A DNA stretch of 64,000 bases, taken from Ignavibacteriota bacterium (lineage in GTDB: Bacteria; Bacteroidota; Ignavibacteria; SZUA-365). The stretch is from the NCBI GenBank assembly GCA_016218045.1, contig JACRFB010000016.1, positions 50,591 to 114,590 on the forward strand. The letters run 5' to 3'. Numbering within the stretch: the first letter of the stretch is position 1; each line of letters starts with the position of its first letter. Position numbers and translations under genes: made by a program. This document shows positions 26,236 to 35,178 of this stretch, piece after piece. Under the pieces are notes generated by a model. It worked only from the letters and a program-made list of their open reading frames with translations, was not told the DNA's origin and searched no databases.

Positions 26236-28332
26236 ATGTCATTTCTTGTTTATTCCATTCGAGCACTGGTGATTCTCGGCATCGTTGTATGCCTGAGTTC
26301 TGCCACAACAACTTTTGCACAGGGTGGCGCGCAGGCGCTGGATTTGAAAAACAGCACCTATCTCTCGCACGGCGATTTTGTGTATTTCGGATCGCCAAAT
26401 TACGAATTCGGCAATACCCTCACCGTGGCTGCCTGGGTAAAGTGGACTACGGATCCCGGGAGTTATGTGAACAATCATAATGAGCATGAAGGCCGCTGGG
26501 CCAACATCCTCACTATCGATAAACATAATGCCAAGGATAATGGACAGTTCTGGCTGCAGCACACCATGAGCAACCAGAAGTTCGAGTTTGCCGTCCAAAC
26601 AACATCAGGACGATCGTACATTGTGTCCACGACGGAACCCGAGGAAGACATTTGGTACTATCTCGTCGGTGTGTATGATGGCTCTCTGTCGAGCAATCGC
26701 ATGAAGTTGTATGTGAATGGCGTCCTTGAGGCGACGGGAAACAGTGTATCCGGGAATATTGCGACGCATAGTTCAGCGGACAGATTGCTTCTTGGCCGAC
26801 TGCCGAATGGATATCGTCTGTTCTCTGGTGAGGTGGATGAGGTACGGATCTGGAAGTCGGCCCTGACTGAAGCGCAGATTCGGCAGCAGATGTATTCCAA
26901 ATCGACTGTTGGGTCGAACCTCGCGAGTTACTGGCCTCTCGATGCCACGAGCGGGACCTCGGTGGACGATCAAGGTCCGTCGGGTGTGGATGGAATATTT
27001 TATTCCGCTCTTGTGGACGTGCATTCGTATAGCACTTCAACAATTTCACTCACGGACGATGATAAGATGTGGCAGATCAACACCTGGTCCGGCTGCACAT
27101 TAAAGACAGTGGCTGGAGCCGGAGTGGATCAGACAAATACGGTGACATCGAATACGACGGTACGACTGTACCTACAGTCCTTGTGCCAGACGACTCCGGT
27201 GTTTGATGACTATGGCACCACAACGAACGGAGGCATGACATGGTTTGGTATCCAAAAGGAGTCTGAAACAAGCCAGTGGATCGCATCGGAAGCACCAATC
27301 GGTTCGACTGGTCCAGGGGGTGAGCTTCAAGGATTTTCAGATGTCGTGGGATTGCATCCTGGTGTGCTGACGTCATATCTCTCATCCATATTGTCCATCG
27401 AGGTGTCTTCGATTAATGACGGGGATCGAATTCTGCTGGCTCACAACGGGGCCCAGTTGGCGCCGACACAATCCGACGTCCCGCTGAGTGTAGTATCCCG
27501 GCTTTCACGTGTATGGAAGATTGAGGCGACGACATCCGGTACGGTCAATGGGGCCATGATATTCGATTGTGTTCAACTCGGTATCGATGCCACACATGCC
27601 GGAGATCTTGTGCTCCTCGTCGACAACGATGGAGATTTCAGTGATGCATCATCGTATTACGGCTCGTATGATGAAGGACAGGGTCAGTACTACATTGGTA
27701 ACGTGCCCTTTGAAGACGGATTCTATTACACTCTCGGTACACAGAGCGAGTTTAATACGATGCCGGTGGAACTGACGTCGCTTACCGCGCGACTTCAGGA
27801 TGGAGCCGTGGTTCTCCAGTGGAGAACGGCGACTGAAAAAAACTGCCTCGGCTTTGAAGTGTACCGGCAGAATGGCTCCGTCAATGGTGCGTGGGTAAAA
27901 CTCGGATTTGTGGATGGATCCGGAACTACCGACAGTCCGCGCGAGTATCAGTACGTCGACGCGTATCCTGGCGGTGCACATTGTGCCTATCGCCTGAAAC
28001 AAATCGATCGTGATTATCGGAGTCAGTACTCCGGTATTGTGACTGTGGCGGCAGGCGGCGCTGCGGCTGCGACGCGGGTCGACGTATCCCCCAATCCTGT
28101 CGAGAGCGAAGCGTATGTACATGTGGCTCTGGCGCGCGATGCGGCGGTCACGGTCGAGGTGTACACAGTGCTCGGGGCGAGAATCGCGACGCTGTGTGAT
28201 CAGAAATCCCTCTATGCGGGCGAGCATCTCCTTCCGCTGCGTGTGTCCGGCACGATGCAGCGAGGCATGTACATTCTTGTCGTGAAGGACAACACGCGAA
28301 TTCTCGCGGCTAAGCAGTTCATGACACGCTGA
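26236..28332 (+). CDS. Secreted LamG protein with T9SS sorting tail
   Basis: This 698-residue protein has a signal peptide ending TTFAQ. A LamG/concanavalin-like domain occupies residues about 30-245 (FGNTLTVAAWVKW, MKLYVNGVLEA, GEVDEVRIWKSAL). A middle beta-rich part and a fibronectin-like module (AVVLQWRTATEKNCLGFEVYR) follow. The C-terminal sorting domain reads VSPNPVESEAYV and GMYILVVKDN, ending with AAKQFMTR. This marks it for type IX secretion to the cell surface or medium. The ligand or role is unknown. The start at 26236 has CAGGAG seven bases upstream. Two hairpins follow the stop codon. Confidence 0.85.
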   Translation: MSFLVYSIRALVILGIVVCLSSATTTFAQGGAQALDLKNSTYLSHGDFVYFGSPNYEFGNTLTVAAWVKWTTDPGSYVNNHNEHEGRWANILTIDKHNAKDNGQFWLQHTMSNQKFEFAVQTTSGRSYIVSTTEPEEDIWYYLVGVYDGSLSSNRMKLYVNGVLEATGNSVSGNIATHSSADRLLLGRLPNGYRLFSGEVDEVRIWKSALTEAQIRQQMYSKSTVGSNLASYWPLDATSGTSVDDQGPSGVDGIFYSALVDVHSYSTSTISLTDDDKMWQINTWSGCTLKTVAGAGVDQTNTVTSNTTVRLYLQSLCQTTPVFDDYGTTTNGGMTWFGIQKESETSQWIASEAPIGSTGPGGELQGFSDVVGLHPGVLTSYLSSILSIEVSSINDGDRILLAHNGAQLAPTQSDVPLSVVSRLSRVWKIEATTSGTVNGAMIFDCVQLGIDATHAGDLVLLVDNDGDFSDASSYYGSYDEGQGQYYIGNVPFEDGFYYTLGTQSEFNTMPVELTSLTARLQDGAVVLQWRTATEKNCLGFEVYRQNGSVNGAWVKLGFVDGSGTTDSPREYQYVDAYPGGAHCAYRLKQIDRDYRSQYSGIVTVAAGGAAAATRVDVSPNPVESEAYVHVALARDAAVTVEVYTVLGARIATLCDQKSLYAGEHLLPLRVSGTMQRGMYILVVKDNTRILAAKQFMTR

Positions 28333-28352
28333 TCTCTCCCTCGCATGTGTTT

Positions 28353-28373
28353 CCTTCCGTCCGCGGAAGGTTT
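28353..28373 (+). terminator. First hairpin after the LamG gene
   Basis: A seven-base perfect stem (28353-28359 and 28364-28370, TCCG loop) is followed by TTT, 20 bp past the stop codon. It probably acts with the larger hairpin just downstream. Confidence 0.5.
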
Positions 28374-28375
28374 CC

Positions 28376-28411
28376 AACACACCCCTGCCGCGACTTCGGC
28401 AGGGGTGTGTT
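28376..28411. terminator. Bidirectional terminator
   Basis: A perfect 15-bp inverted repeat (28376-28390 and 28397-28411, six-base loop) lies between the convergent LamG and NDH-2 genes, ending 12 bp before the NDH-2 stop codon. Strong symmetry suggests it serves both strands. Confidence 0.75.
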
Positions 28412-28422
28412 CGTGTTTATGG

Positions 28423-29682
28423 CTACCAATGCCCCGTCCAATTCTGGCGCTCCCGCCAGAGGAGGAATACATGCCTTTCCGCGATCGCGCGCTTGAAAAG
28501 ACTTCCGAGAAATCCGAGAAAACGAATCCGCTGCAATCCCGGCAGTGCAGCCCACCCGACAGCCAGATGACGGCCGAGCGACACGACTTCTCCGAGAATG
28601 CGCGGTGTGTAGGGCCGGGGCTCGAAGCCGTGGACAAGTCTGACGAGGTTCTCCGCTGTCAGTGCTCCCTGCTGCAACGCGAACTGTGCCGCGGTGGGAA
28701 CGGTTGCGCCCGTGGCAGGATTTCTCGCGAGCGCGTTGTCGCCTATCGCAAACACTCCGGGATAGTTTTTTACCTGTAAACAGACGTCCACTACAACCCG
28801 TCCCTGTGCGCCTGTTTCGGCGCCGCTCCGTCTCAGCAGATCGGAAATGCGGATTCCACCCGTCCAAATCATCGTCCGCGTGGGCAGCGGATCACCCGGG
28901 GATCGCAGCACCGCCAGTGAGCCGTCCTGTTCCGTCATGCCCATGACGCGTGTGCCGGTGGATATCTGAATGCCCATGGCCTGCATCGCTTCCATCGATT
29001 TGTGCACCTGACGCCCGTCGAGAGAGGGGAGCAGCCTGTCCGAGACTTCAAACAGCCACATCTCGGGTTCCATCGGATCGATATGGTACTGCTCGCAGAG
29101 ACTGTCGAATCTTTCGGCCATTTCGGTAGCCAGTTCAACTCCAGTCAGCCCGCCGCCGCCGATAACAAAGCGCAGCAGTTCTTTTCTGCGATTTGCATTC
29201 GTCTCGCTCGAAGCCATCGCAAACATCCGCTCGGTGTGCGCGCGGATGCGCTCACTGTCCTCCAGTTCCTTGAGCTGAAAGGCGTGTTCCTCAAGCCCGG
29301 GTATTTGGAAGAAATTCGTTTTACTCCCCAACGCGATAACCAGGTACGTGTACCGAATGATCCGTGGCTGTGATTCTCCGTGCTCCGCGAGCCCGAAATC
29401 GAGTTCCACGCGTTGCGCGTCAAGATCAATACGTGTGACTTCTCCCAGGTGAAAAATGATGTTTTTTCTACGGGCGAGAAAGCGCGCGATGGGAATGGTT
29501 ACCTCCGTCTGTCGTACAGCCCTCTCGTGCAGACGTGTCTCGAGAAGATGGTATGTGTGCCTGTCGACAAGATGTATTCGTACCTCGGGGCGTGATCGAA
29601 ACCTCTTCGCGAGTCGTGTCACGCAGGCCATTCCGCCATACCCCGCGCCGAGAACAACGATGTCGACCGTGGGTGCAATCAT
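28423..29682 (-). CDS. Type II NADH dehydrogenase-like FAD oxidoreductase
   Basis: This 419-residue flavoprotein has the N-terminal FAD-binding Rossmann motif VVLGAGYGGMACV. A second nucleotide-binding motif, FVIGGGGLTGVELATEMAE, is near residue 165. The FAD-ribityl motif GVFAIGDNALARN follows near residue 300. By family knowledge it oxidises NADH and reduces membrane quinone without pumping protons. The C-terminal hydrophobic and amphipathic region (FLGFLGSLFKRAI) fits peripheral membrane binding. The start was set at the ATG at 29682 (MIAPTVDIVVLGAGYG), since the frame continues upstream through the promoter region of the divergent M16 gene without homology. The family is clear, but other flavin oxidoreductases of this fold (for example sulfide:quinone-like) are not fully excluded. 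Confidence 0.88.
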   Translation of the reverse strand: MIAPTVDIVVLGAGYGGMACVTRLAKRFRSRPEVRIHLVDRHTYHLLETRLHERAVRQTEVTIPIARFLARRKNIIFHLGEVTRIDLDAQRVELDFGLAEHGESQPRIIRYTYLVIALGSKTNFFQIPGLEEHAFQLKELEDSERIRAHTERMFAMASSETNANRRKELLRFVIGGGGLTGVELATEMAERFDSLCEQYHIDPMEPEMWLFEVSDRLLPSLDGRQVHKSMEAMQAMGIQISTGTRVMGMTEQDGSLAVLRSPGDPLPTRTMIWTGGIRISDLLRRSGAETGAQGRVVVDVCLQVKNYPGVFAIGDNALARNPATGATVPTAAQFALQQGALTAENLVRLVHGFEPRPYTPRILGEVVSLGRHLAVGWAALPGLQRIRFLGFLGSLFKRAIAERHVFLLWRERQNWTGHW

Positions 29683-29892
29683 GAATTCGTCGTGTGGTGT
29701 ATGCAGGTGTGTGATGTCAGGTCGAGGATTGCAGGCCGTGGCTGCGTCGGATTCGACAGTGCACGGCCCGTGATAACAAGAACACGAATGCCGACACATT
29801 TGCTCCCGGTCAACGCGATGTGGGGGTTCGTTACGGGAATCGCTACATTTGTCGACGTTTTTGTGTCTCGATCTCCCCACTATCGGAGTGTG

Positions 29893-32742
29893 ATGATGTT
29901 CCAGCGTGTGTTGTTCCTCGTTGTCTTTGTATCCCTCGTGACGCTGCGTGTCGACGCGTTGTACGCACAGGATACCCCGAAACCGAAGGCGCCGTCCTTC
30001 TCGCTCACCGGATCGATCCCTGTACATCCCGACGTGAAAATCGGCACTCTCGAAAATGGGATCACGTATTATATCCTCGTCAATAAAAAACCGGAGAAAC
30101 GGATGGAACTGCGTCTCGCGGTGAATGCCGGCTCCGTTCTCGAGGACGATGACCAGCAGGGCCTCGCGCATTTCCTCGAACACATGGCCTTTAACGGTTC
30201 AAAGAATTTCAAGAAGAACGAACTCGTGCAGTATCTCGAGTCCATCGGCACACGCTTCGGTGCGGATCTCAACGCCTATACGAGTTTTGATGAAACCGTG
30301 TATATGCTCCAAATCCCCACTGACAAGCCGGAATTGATTGACAAGGGCTTCCTCGTCCTCGAAGATTGGGCCGCGAATATGAGTCTCGATCATGCGGAAA
30401 TCGACAAGGAGCGCGGTGTTATCGTCGAGGAAAAACGTACACGTTCGGGCGCCGGGCAGCGTATTGCGGAGAAACAGTATCCGTTTCTCTTCAACAAGGC
30501 AAAGTATGCCGACCGTCTGCCCATCGGCAAGGAGGAGATACTCCGGACCTTCCCGTACGAGGTTATCAAACGATTCTACAAGAAGTGGTACAGACCCGAC
30601 AACATGGCGGTGGTGGCGGTCGGCGATTTTGATGTGGCAACCGTTGAGGCGAAAATCCGCGAGCACTTCTCACGTATTGAAAAACCGTCGGAGCCGCTGC
30701 TTCGTCCGATCATCCCGGTACCGGATCACGCTGAAACACTCTTCTCCATATTGACGGATCCCGAGGCGACGGGCACGTCCGTCACGCTGACCACTAAGAT
30801 CCCCGTCGCCGAGATGAAAAAAATCGTCGATTACCGGCGCGCAATGGCCGAGGAACTGTACGAGAGCATGCTCAACGACCGTCTGCAGGAGCTGACGCAG
30901 CAGGGTAATCCTCCCTTTACCTCCGCGTATGCCGGCTTCGGAGGCCTGACCCGGTCGAAGGACGCCTATCGCCTGGGCGCCCAGGTCGAGAGCCACGGCA
31001 TCATCCGCGGGCTTCAGGCAGTTGCCACCGAGGCGGAGCGCGTGCGCCGGCATGGTTTCACGGTGACGGAACTCGAACGTGCGAAGACAAATATCCTGCG
31101 GCAGATGGAGCGTTCGTATAACGAACGAGACAAGATCGAGTCGGGAAGTATTGTCATGAATTTTGTCCGGCATTTCCTCGATGGAGATCCCATCCCGGGC
31201 GTCGAACTCGATTACCAGCTCTACAAAAAATATCTTCCCACACTCACAGTGGCCGAAGTGAATGCCGTCACACAGCGGATCCCCGCGGAAGGGAATCTGG
31301 TGGTGACTGTCAGCATGCCCGAAAAGGCGGGTCTGAAACCACCGACGAAGGAAGAACTTGCCGCGGTGATGGCCGAGGTGAAACAATCGGCGCTCGAACC
31401 GTACGTGGACAAGGTTTCCGACAAGCCGCTCGCGGTCATACCCGAATCAAAGGTTACAGTGACTGCGACAAAGCAGATCAAGGAACTTGGTCTCACCGAA
31501 TGGACGCTATCGAACGGTATCCGCGTGTTGTTGAAACCCACGGATTTTAAAAATGATGAGATCCGTTTCGCCGCGGTGAGCCCGGGGGGAAATTCCCTTG
31601 TTGCCAAAGAGGATTATCTCTCGGCGAGTCTGGCGGCGACGATTGTCTCGTCATGCGGACTCGGGGAATTCACTCCGACAGACCTGCAGAAAACACTGAC
31701 TGGAAAAGTTGCCACTGTCCGTCCTTTTATCTCCGATCTTTCAGAAGGATTCAGCGGGTCGGCAGCGCCGAAGGATGTGGAAACCATGTTCCAATTGCTG
31801 TATCTCTCCTTCACACAGCCGCGCAAGGACACCGCGATGTTCAGTTCCTTCCTCTCGAGAATGAACGCGATGCTCGAGAATATGGGGGCGCGTCCCGAGT
31901 CCGTGCTTTCCGATACGATGACCGTGACGATGGCGCAGTATCATCCGCTGCGCAAACCCTTGAACATCAAGCGGCTCGCGGAGGTGAATCTCGATGCGGC
32001 CATGCGCGCCTATCTGAACCGCTTCGCGGATGCGGGCGATTTTACATTCGTCTTCGTCGGAAATTTTTCGCTCGACAATTTCAAGCCGCTGGTTGAAAAA
32101 TACCTGGGCGCCCTCCCTGTCACGGGCAGGAAGGAAACATGGCGTGATCTCGGCGTGCGCTCACCCGAGGGCCGGATAGAAAAAGTTGTCAAGAAGGGGA
32201 TCGAGAAGAAGGCGATGGTCATGCTGGTTTTCACCGGCCCCTTCGAATGGAATCGTCAGAATCGTTACGATCTTTCCTCGCTGGGCGAACTTATGCAGAT
32301 CAAACTGCGTGAGGCCGTGCGTGAAGAAAAGGGCGGTACCTACGGCGTGGGTGTCGGAGCCACGGCGGTCCGGTATCCCTTGAGCGAGTACCGGATCACG
32401 ATCAACTTCGGATGTGATCCCGCGCGTGTGGATGAACTTGTCACAACGACGGTCGACGAACTGTCCAAGATTCTCAAGAACGGGGCCGGCGAAGAGGACC
32501 TGAAGAAGATCAAAGAGATTCAGGTTCGAGAGCGTGAGAAAAATCTGAAGGAGAACAACTTCTGGTTGACGCGTCTTCAGGCGTCCATCACGAACAACGA
32601 TGATCCGACGGATCTTCTCGCCTTTGATTCGATGGTCGGCGCACTCTCGTCGGATGCGCTGAAGAAGATGGCCGACGCGGTGCTGCGCCTCGACTCGATG
32701 AAAAAATTTGTGCTCATGCCCGAGGAGAGCGCGACGAAATAA
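29893..32742 (+). CDS. Exported M16 zinc metallopeptidase, double-length (PqqL-like)
   Basis: This 949-residue protein is made of two M16 halves. The signal peptide is MMFQRVLFLVVFVSLVTLRV. The N-terminal half carries the inverted zinc motif H93-F-L-E96-H97 and the downstream Glu in DKERGVIVEEKRT. The C-terminal half starts about residue 520 (LTEWTLSNGIRVLL) and has no HxxEH, as usual for the non-catalytic half. Periplasmic peptide degradation is inferred. GGAGTGTG precedes the ATG pair at 29893/29896, so the start may be the second ATG. Upstream codons in frame overlap the divergent NDH-2 gene and are rejected. A strong terminator follows. Confidence 0.92.
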   Translation: MMFQRVLFLVVFVSLVTLRVDALYAQDTPKPKAPSFSLTGSIPVHPDVKIGTLENGITYYILVNKKPEKRMELRLAVNAGSVLEDDDQQGLAHFLEHMAFNGSKNFKKNELVQYLESIGTRFGADLNAYTSFDETVYMLQIPTDKPELIDKGFLVLEDWAANMSLDHAEIDKERGVIVEEKRTRSGAGQRIAEKQYPFLFNKAKYADRLPIGKEEILRTFPYEVIKRFYKKWYRPDNMAVVAVGDFDVATVEAKIREHFSRIEKPSEPLLRPIIPVPDHAETLFSILTDPEATGTSVTLTTKIPVAEMKKIVDYRRAMAEELYESMLNDRLQELTQQGNPPFTSAYAGFGGLTRSKDAYRLGAQVESHGIIRGLQAVATEAERVRRHGFTVTELERAKTNILRQMERSYNERDKIESGSIVMNFVRHFLDGDPIPGVELDYQLYKKYLPTLTVAEVNAVTQRIPAEGNLVVTVSMPEKAGLKPPTKEELAAVMAEVKQSALEPYVDKVSDKPLAVIPESKVTVTATKQIKELGLTEWTLSNGIRVLLKPTDFKNDEIRFAAVSPGGNSLVAKEDYLSASLAATIVSSCGLGEFTPTDLQKTLTGKVATVRPFISDLSEGFSGSAAPKDVETMFQLLYLSFTQPRKDTAMFSSFLSRMNAMLENMGARPESVLSDTMTVTMAQYHPLRKPLNIKRLAEVNLDAAMRAYLNRFADAGDFTFVFVGNFSLDNFKPLVEKYLGALPVTGRKETWRDLGVRSPEGRIEKVVKKGIEKKAMVMLVFTGPFEWNRQNRYDLSSLGELMQIKLREAVREEKGGTYGVGVGATAVRYPLSEYRITINFGCDPARVDELVTTTVDELSKILKNGAGEEDLKKIKEIQVREREKNLKENNFWLTRLQASITNNDDPTDLLAFDSMVGALSSDALKKMADAVLRLDSMKKFVLMPEESATK

Positions 32743-32763
32743 TCGTGTCCTCGAAAAACATGC

Positions 32764-32798
32764 AACGGACCGGCGTCTCGCCGGTCCGTTTTCTTTTT
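32764..32798 (+). terminator. Rho-independent terminator of the M16 gene
   Basis: A perfect 12-bp stem (32764-32775 and 32779-32790, TCT loop) is followed by a T-rich run to 32798, 22 bp after the stop codon. Confidence 0.88.
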
Positions 32799-32823
32799 CA
32801 CGCGAGGGAAAAACTCACGGCGG

Positions 32824-33279
32824 TTATGCGGACTGCTCGCTCTCATCTCCGAAGAGTCTCTGCACAGTCTCCTGATGCCCAACCTCTTCCGCCGCCAACT
32901 CATCAAAAAACTCCCGTGTCTTTGCATCCGTGCTCAATGCGGACAAGCGTTGGAACAGCATGACCGCTCGTTCTTCTCGCTGCATTGCCAGCTTCAGCAC
33001 GTCTCCGGGCGTTGCCCCCTTGTCGAGTGTCACATACACTGCGTGTGAGTGTAGCACCTCGTCACCGATGTGCGGCAGACCCACTTCGGCTGCACCGTTA
33101 TAATCTGCCGAAGCGCGGAAGGCGTAGAGGCGCCGTTCGTGATCCCGCTCTTCTTCCTCAAGCCGCTGCAGGTATGCCTGCACCTCCGGGACAGTCACGA
33201 CGTTTCGCAGGTGCCGGTACAGTCCCTGCGACCGAACCTCGTGAGTTATGGCAATCATCAAGACATCATCGAATGTCAT
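32824..33279 (-). CDS. Rubrerythrin-like diiron protein
   Basis: This 151-residue four-helix protein has the paired carboxylate/His motifs of the ferritin-like superfamily: THEVRSQGLY, EEEERDHERRLY, MQREERAVMLFQRLS and AAEEVGHQETVQRLF. These can ligate two irons. There is no C-terminal rubredoxin domain, so it is the short, erythrin-type variant. By family knowledge it acts in peroxide reduction or iron handling in the cytoplasm. The start was set at the ATG at 33279 (MTFDDVLMIAI), preceded by GGGAA. The gene is convergent with the M16 gene. Confidence 0.85.
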   Translation of the reverse strand: MTFDDVLMIAITHEVRSQGLYRHLRNVVTVPEVQAYLQRLEEEERDHERRLYAFRASADYNGAAEVGLPHIGDEVLHSHAVYVTLDKGATPGDVLKLAMQREERAVMLFQRLSALSTDAKTREFFDELAAEEVGHQETVQRLFGDESEQSA

Positions 33280-33512
33280 GTCATAGTTCCCAGACTGAGG
33301 CGTGCGATACGCACGTGTATGTGACAAGAGGGTGTGTTTCTTGCTAACACTTTAACGTGGTGTTTCGTTTCATGGTCTGGAAAAAAAGATGTTTCAATCT
33401 CCAATATGCCGATATGTCCTGCGTTTTCTTTCCGGGATCGCCCCAGTCTTGGCATTGGATTCGGGGATGACGATATTATTTACCTTCATTATCTCCAACG
33501 CAGAGGCCCCCC

Positions 33513-34385
33513 ATGTTGCGAAAGACTGTCCTGTGGATCATTGCCCTCCTGGTGACGCTGGCATCAGCATATTATCAGCGTGTTACCGGACCGACCTATC
33601 CGATTTCCGGGACCACGACCTTCGCCGGGACCACCATTGAATACAAGCTTGCACGTTCTCACGGCGGTGAGGATGATCAGGAGGTCGCGTTGGTCGTCCC
33701 CAACGCACATATCGCCGGACGCCTTCTGTATAGACGCTACAAGACTTCGGATCCGTGGACCGGAGTGCCCATGACACGAGAAGGGGATCGCCTTGTCGGG
33801 TATCTGCCGAATCAACCTCCCGCGGGGAAACTCGAATACACTGTTGAGCTGTACACGGGATCGGAGCGCGCGTTTGTACCCGCCGCAGGGGGGTCGGTTG
33901 TCACACGCTTCAAAGGCGATGTGCCCGCGTGGGCATTGCTGCCTCATATCGTGCTCATCTTTTTAGCCATGCTCTTCTCGGTCCGCACCGCAATGGAAGC
34001 AATATTCAGCGAGGGAGAAGTGCGGGGCTATGCGCTCTGGACGCTCGGCCTAATGGTGTTGGGCGGACTTGTATTTGGTCCCATCGTCCAGAAATTTGCG
34101 TTTGGTGAATACTGGACCGGCTTCCCGTTCGGTATGGACCTCACAGACAACAAGACCGCAATTTCGTTTCTCGCCTGGCTGATTGCGGTACTTGCGGTCT
34201 GGAACCGTGGCTACCGGTTTACACATCCTGGCAGGCGCTGGTATTCCGTTGCGGCCGCAGTTGTAACGCTTGTGGTATTTCTCATTCCGCATTCCATGTT
34301 CGGCTCCGAACTGGATTACTCGAAACAGCCGAAGGGCCGTCCGGATGCCACCGCTCCGGGACCCCAGGCGCAAAAGCCGCTTTGA
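33513..34385 (+). CDS. Membrane protein of unknown function
   Basis: This 290-residue protein has an N-terminal hydrophobic helix (residues 5-22). An extracytoplasmic beta-rich domain at residues about 28-140 contains GTTIEYKLARSHGG and GKLEYTVELYTG. Four helices follow, near 141-167, 173-197, 212-230 and 244-263. The tail is hydrophilic and proline-rich. It matches no named family I can identify. GAGG lies about ten bases before the ATG at 33513. The zinc-ribbon protein gene starts 11 bp after its stop and is almost certainly co-transcribed. Confidence 0.75.
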   Translation: MLRKTVLWIIALLVTLASAYYQRVTGPTYPISGTTTFAGTTIEYKLARSHGGEDDQEVALVVPNAHIAGRLLYRRYKTSDPWTGVPMTREGDRLVGYLPNQPPAGKLEYTVELYTGSERAFVPAAGGSVVTRFKGDVPAWALLPHIVLIFLAMLFSVRTAMEAIFSEGEVRGYALWTLGLMVLGGLVFGPIVQKFAFGEYWTGFPFGMDLTDNKTAISFLAWLIAVLAVWNRGYRFTHPGRRWYSVAAAVVTLVVFLIPHSMFGSELDYSKQPKGRPDATAPGPQAQKPL

Positions 34386-34396
34386 GAGGAGGCCGC

Positions 34397-35044
34397 ATGT
34401 CCGACACCATTCGTTTCGTCCGCAATTACAGCGATCTCAGCACGGGACAGGGGTTCCAATTCGAGTTCTTTTGTGACCGCTGCGGAACTGGTCATCGTAC
34501 CCGCTTTCAGCAATCCATGACCAGTGCAGTCTCGGGGATACTCGACACCGCCAGCGGTCTTTTCGGCGGCATTTTCGGTTCCGCTGCGCGTGTGGGCGAC
34601 CGGGTCCGCGACGCGGCCTGGGAAAAGGCCCACGATGGTGCTTTCGAGAAGGCTGTCGAAGAGGTGACGCCGGAATTTATTCAATGCCCGCATTGTAACG
34701 CGTGGGTATGCCGCGAGAGATGCTGGAGCGAGAAAAAGGGACTCTGCAAGAATTGTTCGCCGGATCTCGGCGTTGAGATGGCAGCCGCGCAGGCATCCAA
34801 GTCGCGCGAGGAGATCTGGGCTCATGCGGCCATGGCCGAAGAGGACAAGAAACTCGGCACGGAAGTCTGGCGCGAGGGAATCAGGGCGACATGCCCCAAA
34901 TGTAGTGCGCCCCTCGCGCAAAACGTCAAATTCTGCCCTGAATGTGGTGAGCGGCTTCAGGCTGCGCACTGTACAAATTGCGGAGCAAAACTGGTGCCCG
35001 GTGCAAAGTTTTGTGGTGACTGCGGAGAAAAAACCGGCGCCTGA
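34397..35044 (+). CDS. Cytoplasmic zinc-ribbon protein
   Basis: This 215-residue protein starts at the ATG at 34397, with GAGGAGG six bases upstream. It contains several Cys pairs: FFCDRCGTGH (near residue 25), QCPHCNAWVCRERCW with LCKNC (about 95-125), then a C-terminal double zinc ribbon, CPKCSAPL / FCPECGE / CTNCGAKL / FCGDCGE. A Gly/Ala-rich segment at residues 40-60 may be amphipathic. It reads as a zinc-ribbon (DZANK-like) adaptor protein; the function is unknown. It is coupled to the upstream membrane protein gene, so the two products may act together. A strong hairpin lies 77 bp past the stop. Confidence 0.78.
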   Translation: MSDTIRFVRNYSDLSTGQGFQFEFFCDRCGTGHRTRFQQSMTSAVSGILDTASGLFGGIFGSAARVGDRVRDAAWEKAHDGAFEKAVEEVTPEFIQCPHCNAWVCRERCWSEKKGLCKNCSPDLGVEMAAAQASKSREEIWAHAAMAEEDKKLGTEVWREGIRATCPKCSAPLAQNVKFCPECGERLQAAHCTNCGAKLVPGAKFCGDCGEKTGA

Positions 35045-35121
35045 AAACTTGATGCGTTCTCGGCTCGAGCACACCTCGTGCCCGCGGCACTCTGTCTGCA
35101 CTCCCGGTCAGGCCTGATACG

Positions 35122-35158
35122 ACACAGGCGATCCGCGGTAATTGCGGATCGCCTGTGT
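35122..35158. terminator. Bidirectional hairpin terminator
   Basis: A perfect 15-bp inverted repeat (35122-35136 and 35144-35158, seven-base loop) is followed by a short T run on the plus strand. It separates the convergent zinc-ribbon and S9 peptidase genes and lies 20 bp before the latter's stop. Confidence 0.78.
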
Positions 35159-35178
35159 TTGTATGATCGGAACGTTGA

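Noticed and set aside
29844..29851. TAnnTTTG-like box upstream of the large M16 gene
   Set aside because: No matching TTTG box at the right distance upstream, so it was not called a promoter.
29683..30183. N-terminal extension of the NDH-2 reading frame
   Set aside because: The frame stays open upstream of 29682, but the extra residues are low-complexity and overlap the signal-peptide region of the divergent M16 gene.
34316..35101. Antisense frame opposite the zinc-ribbon gene
   Set aside because: The plus strand has ordered Cys pairs and a ribosome binding site; the antisense product has neither.
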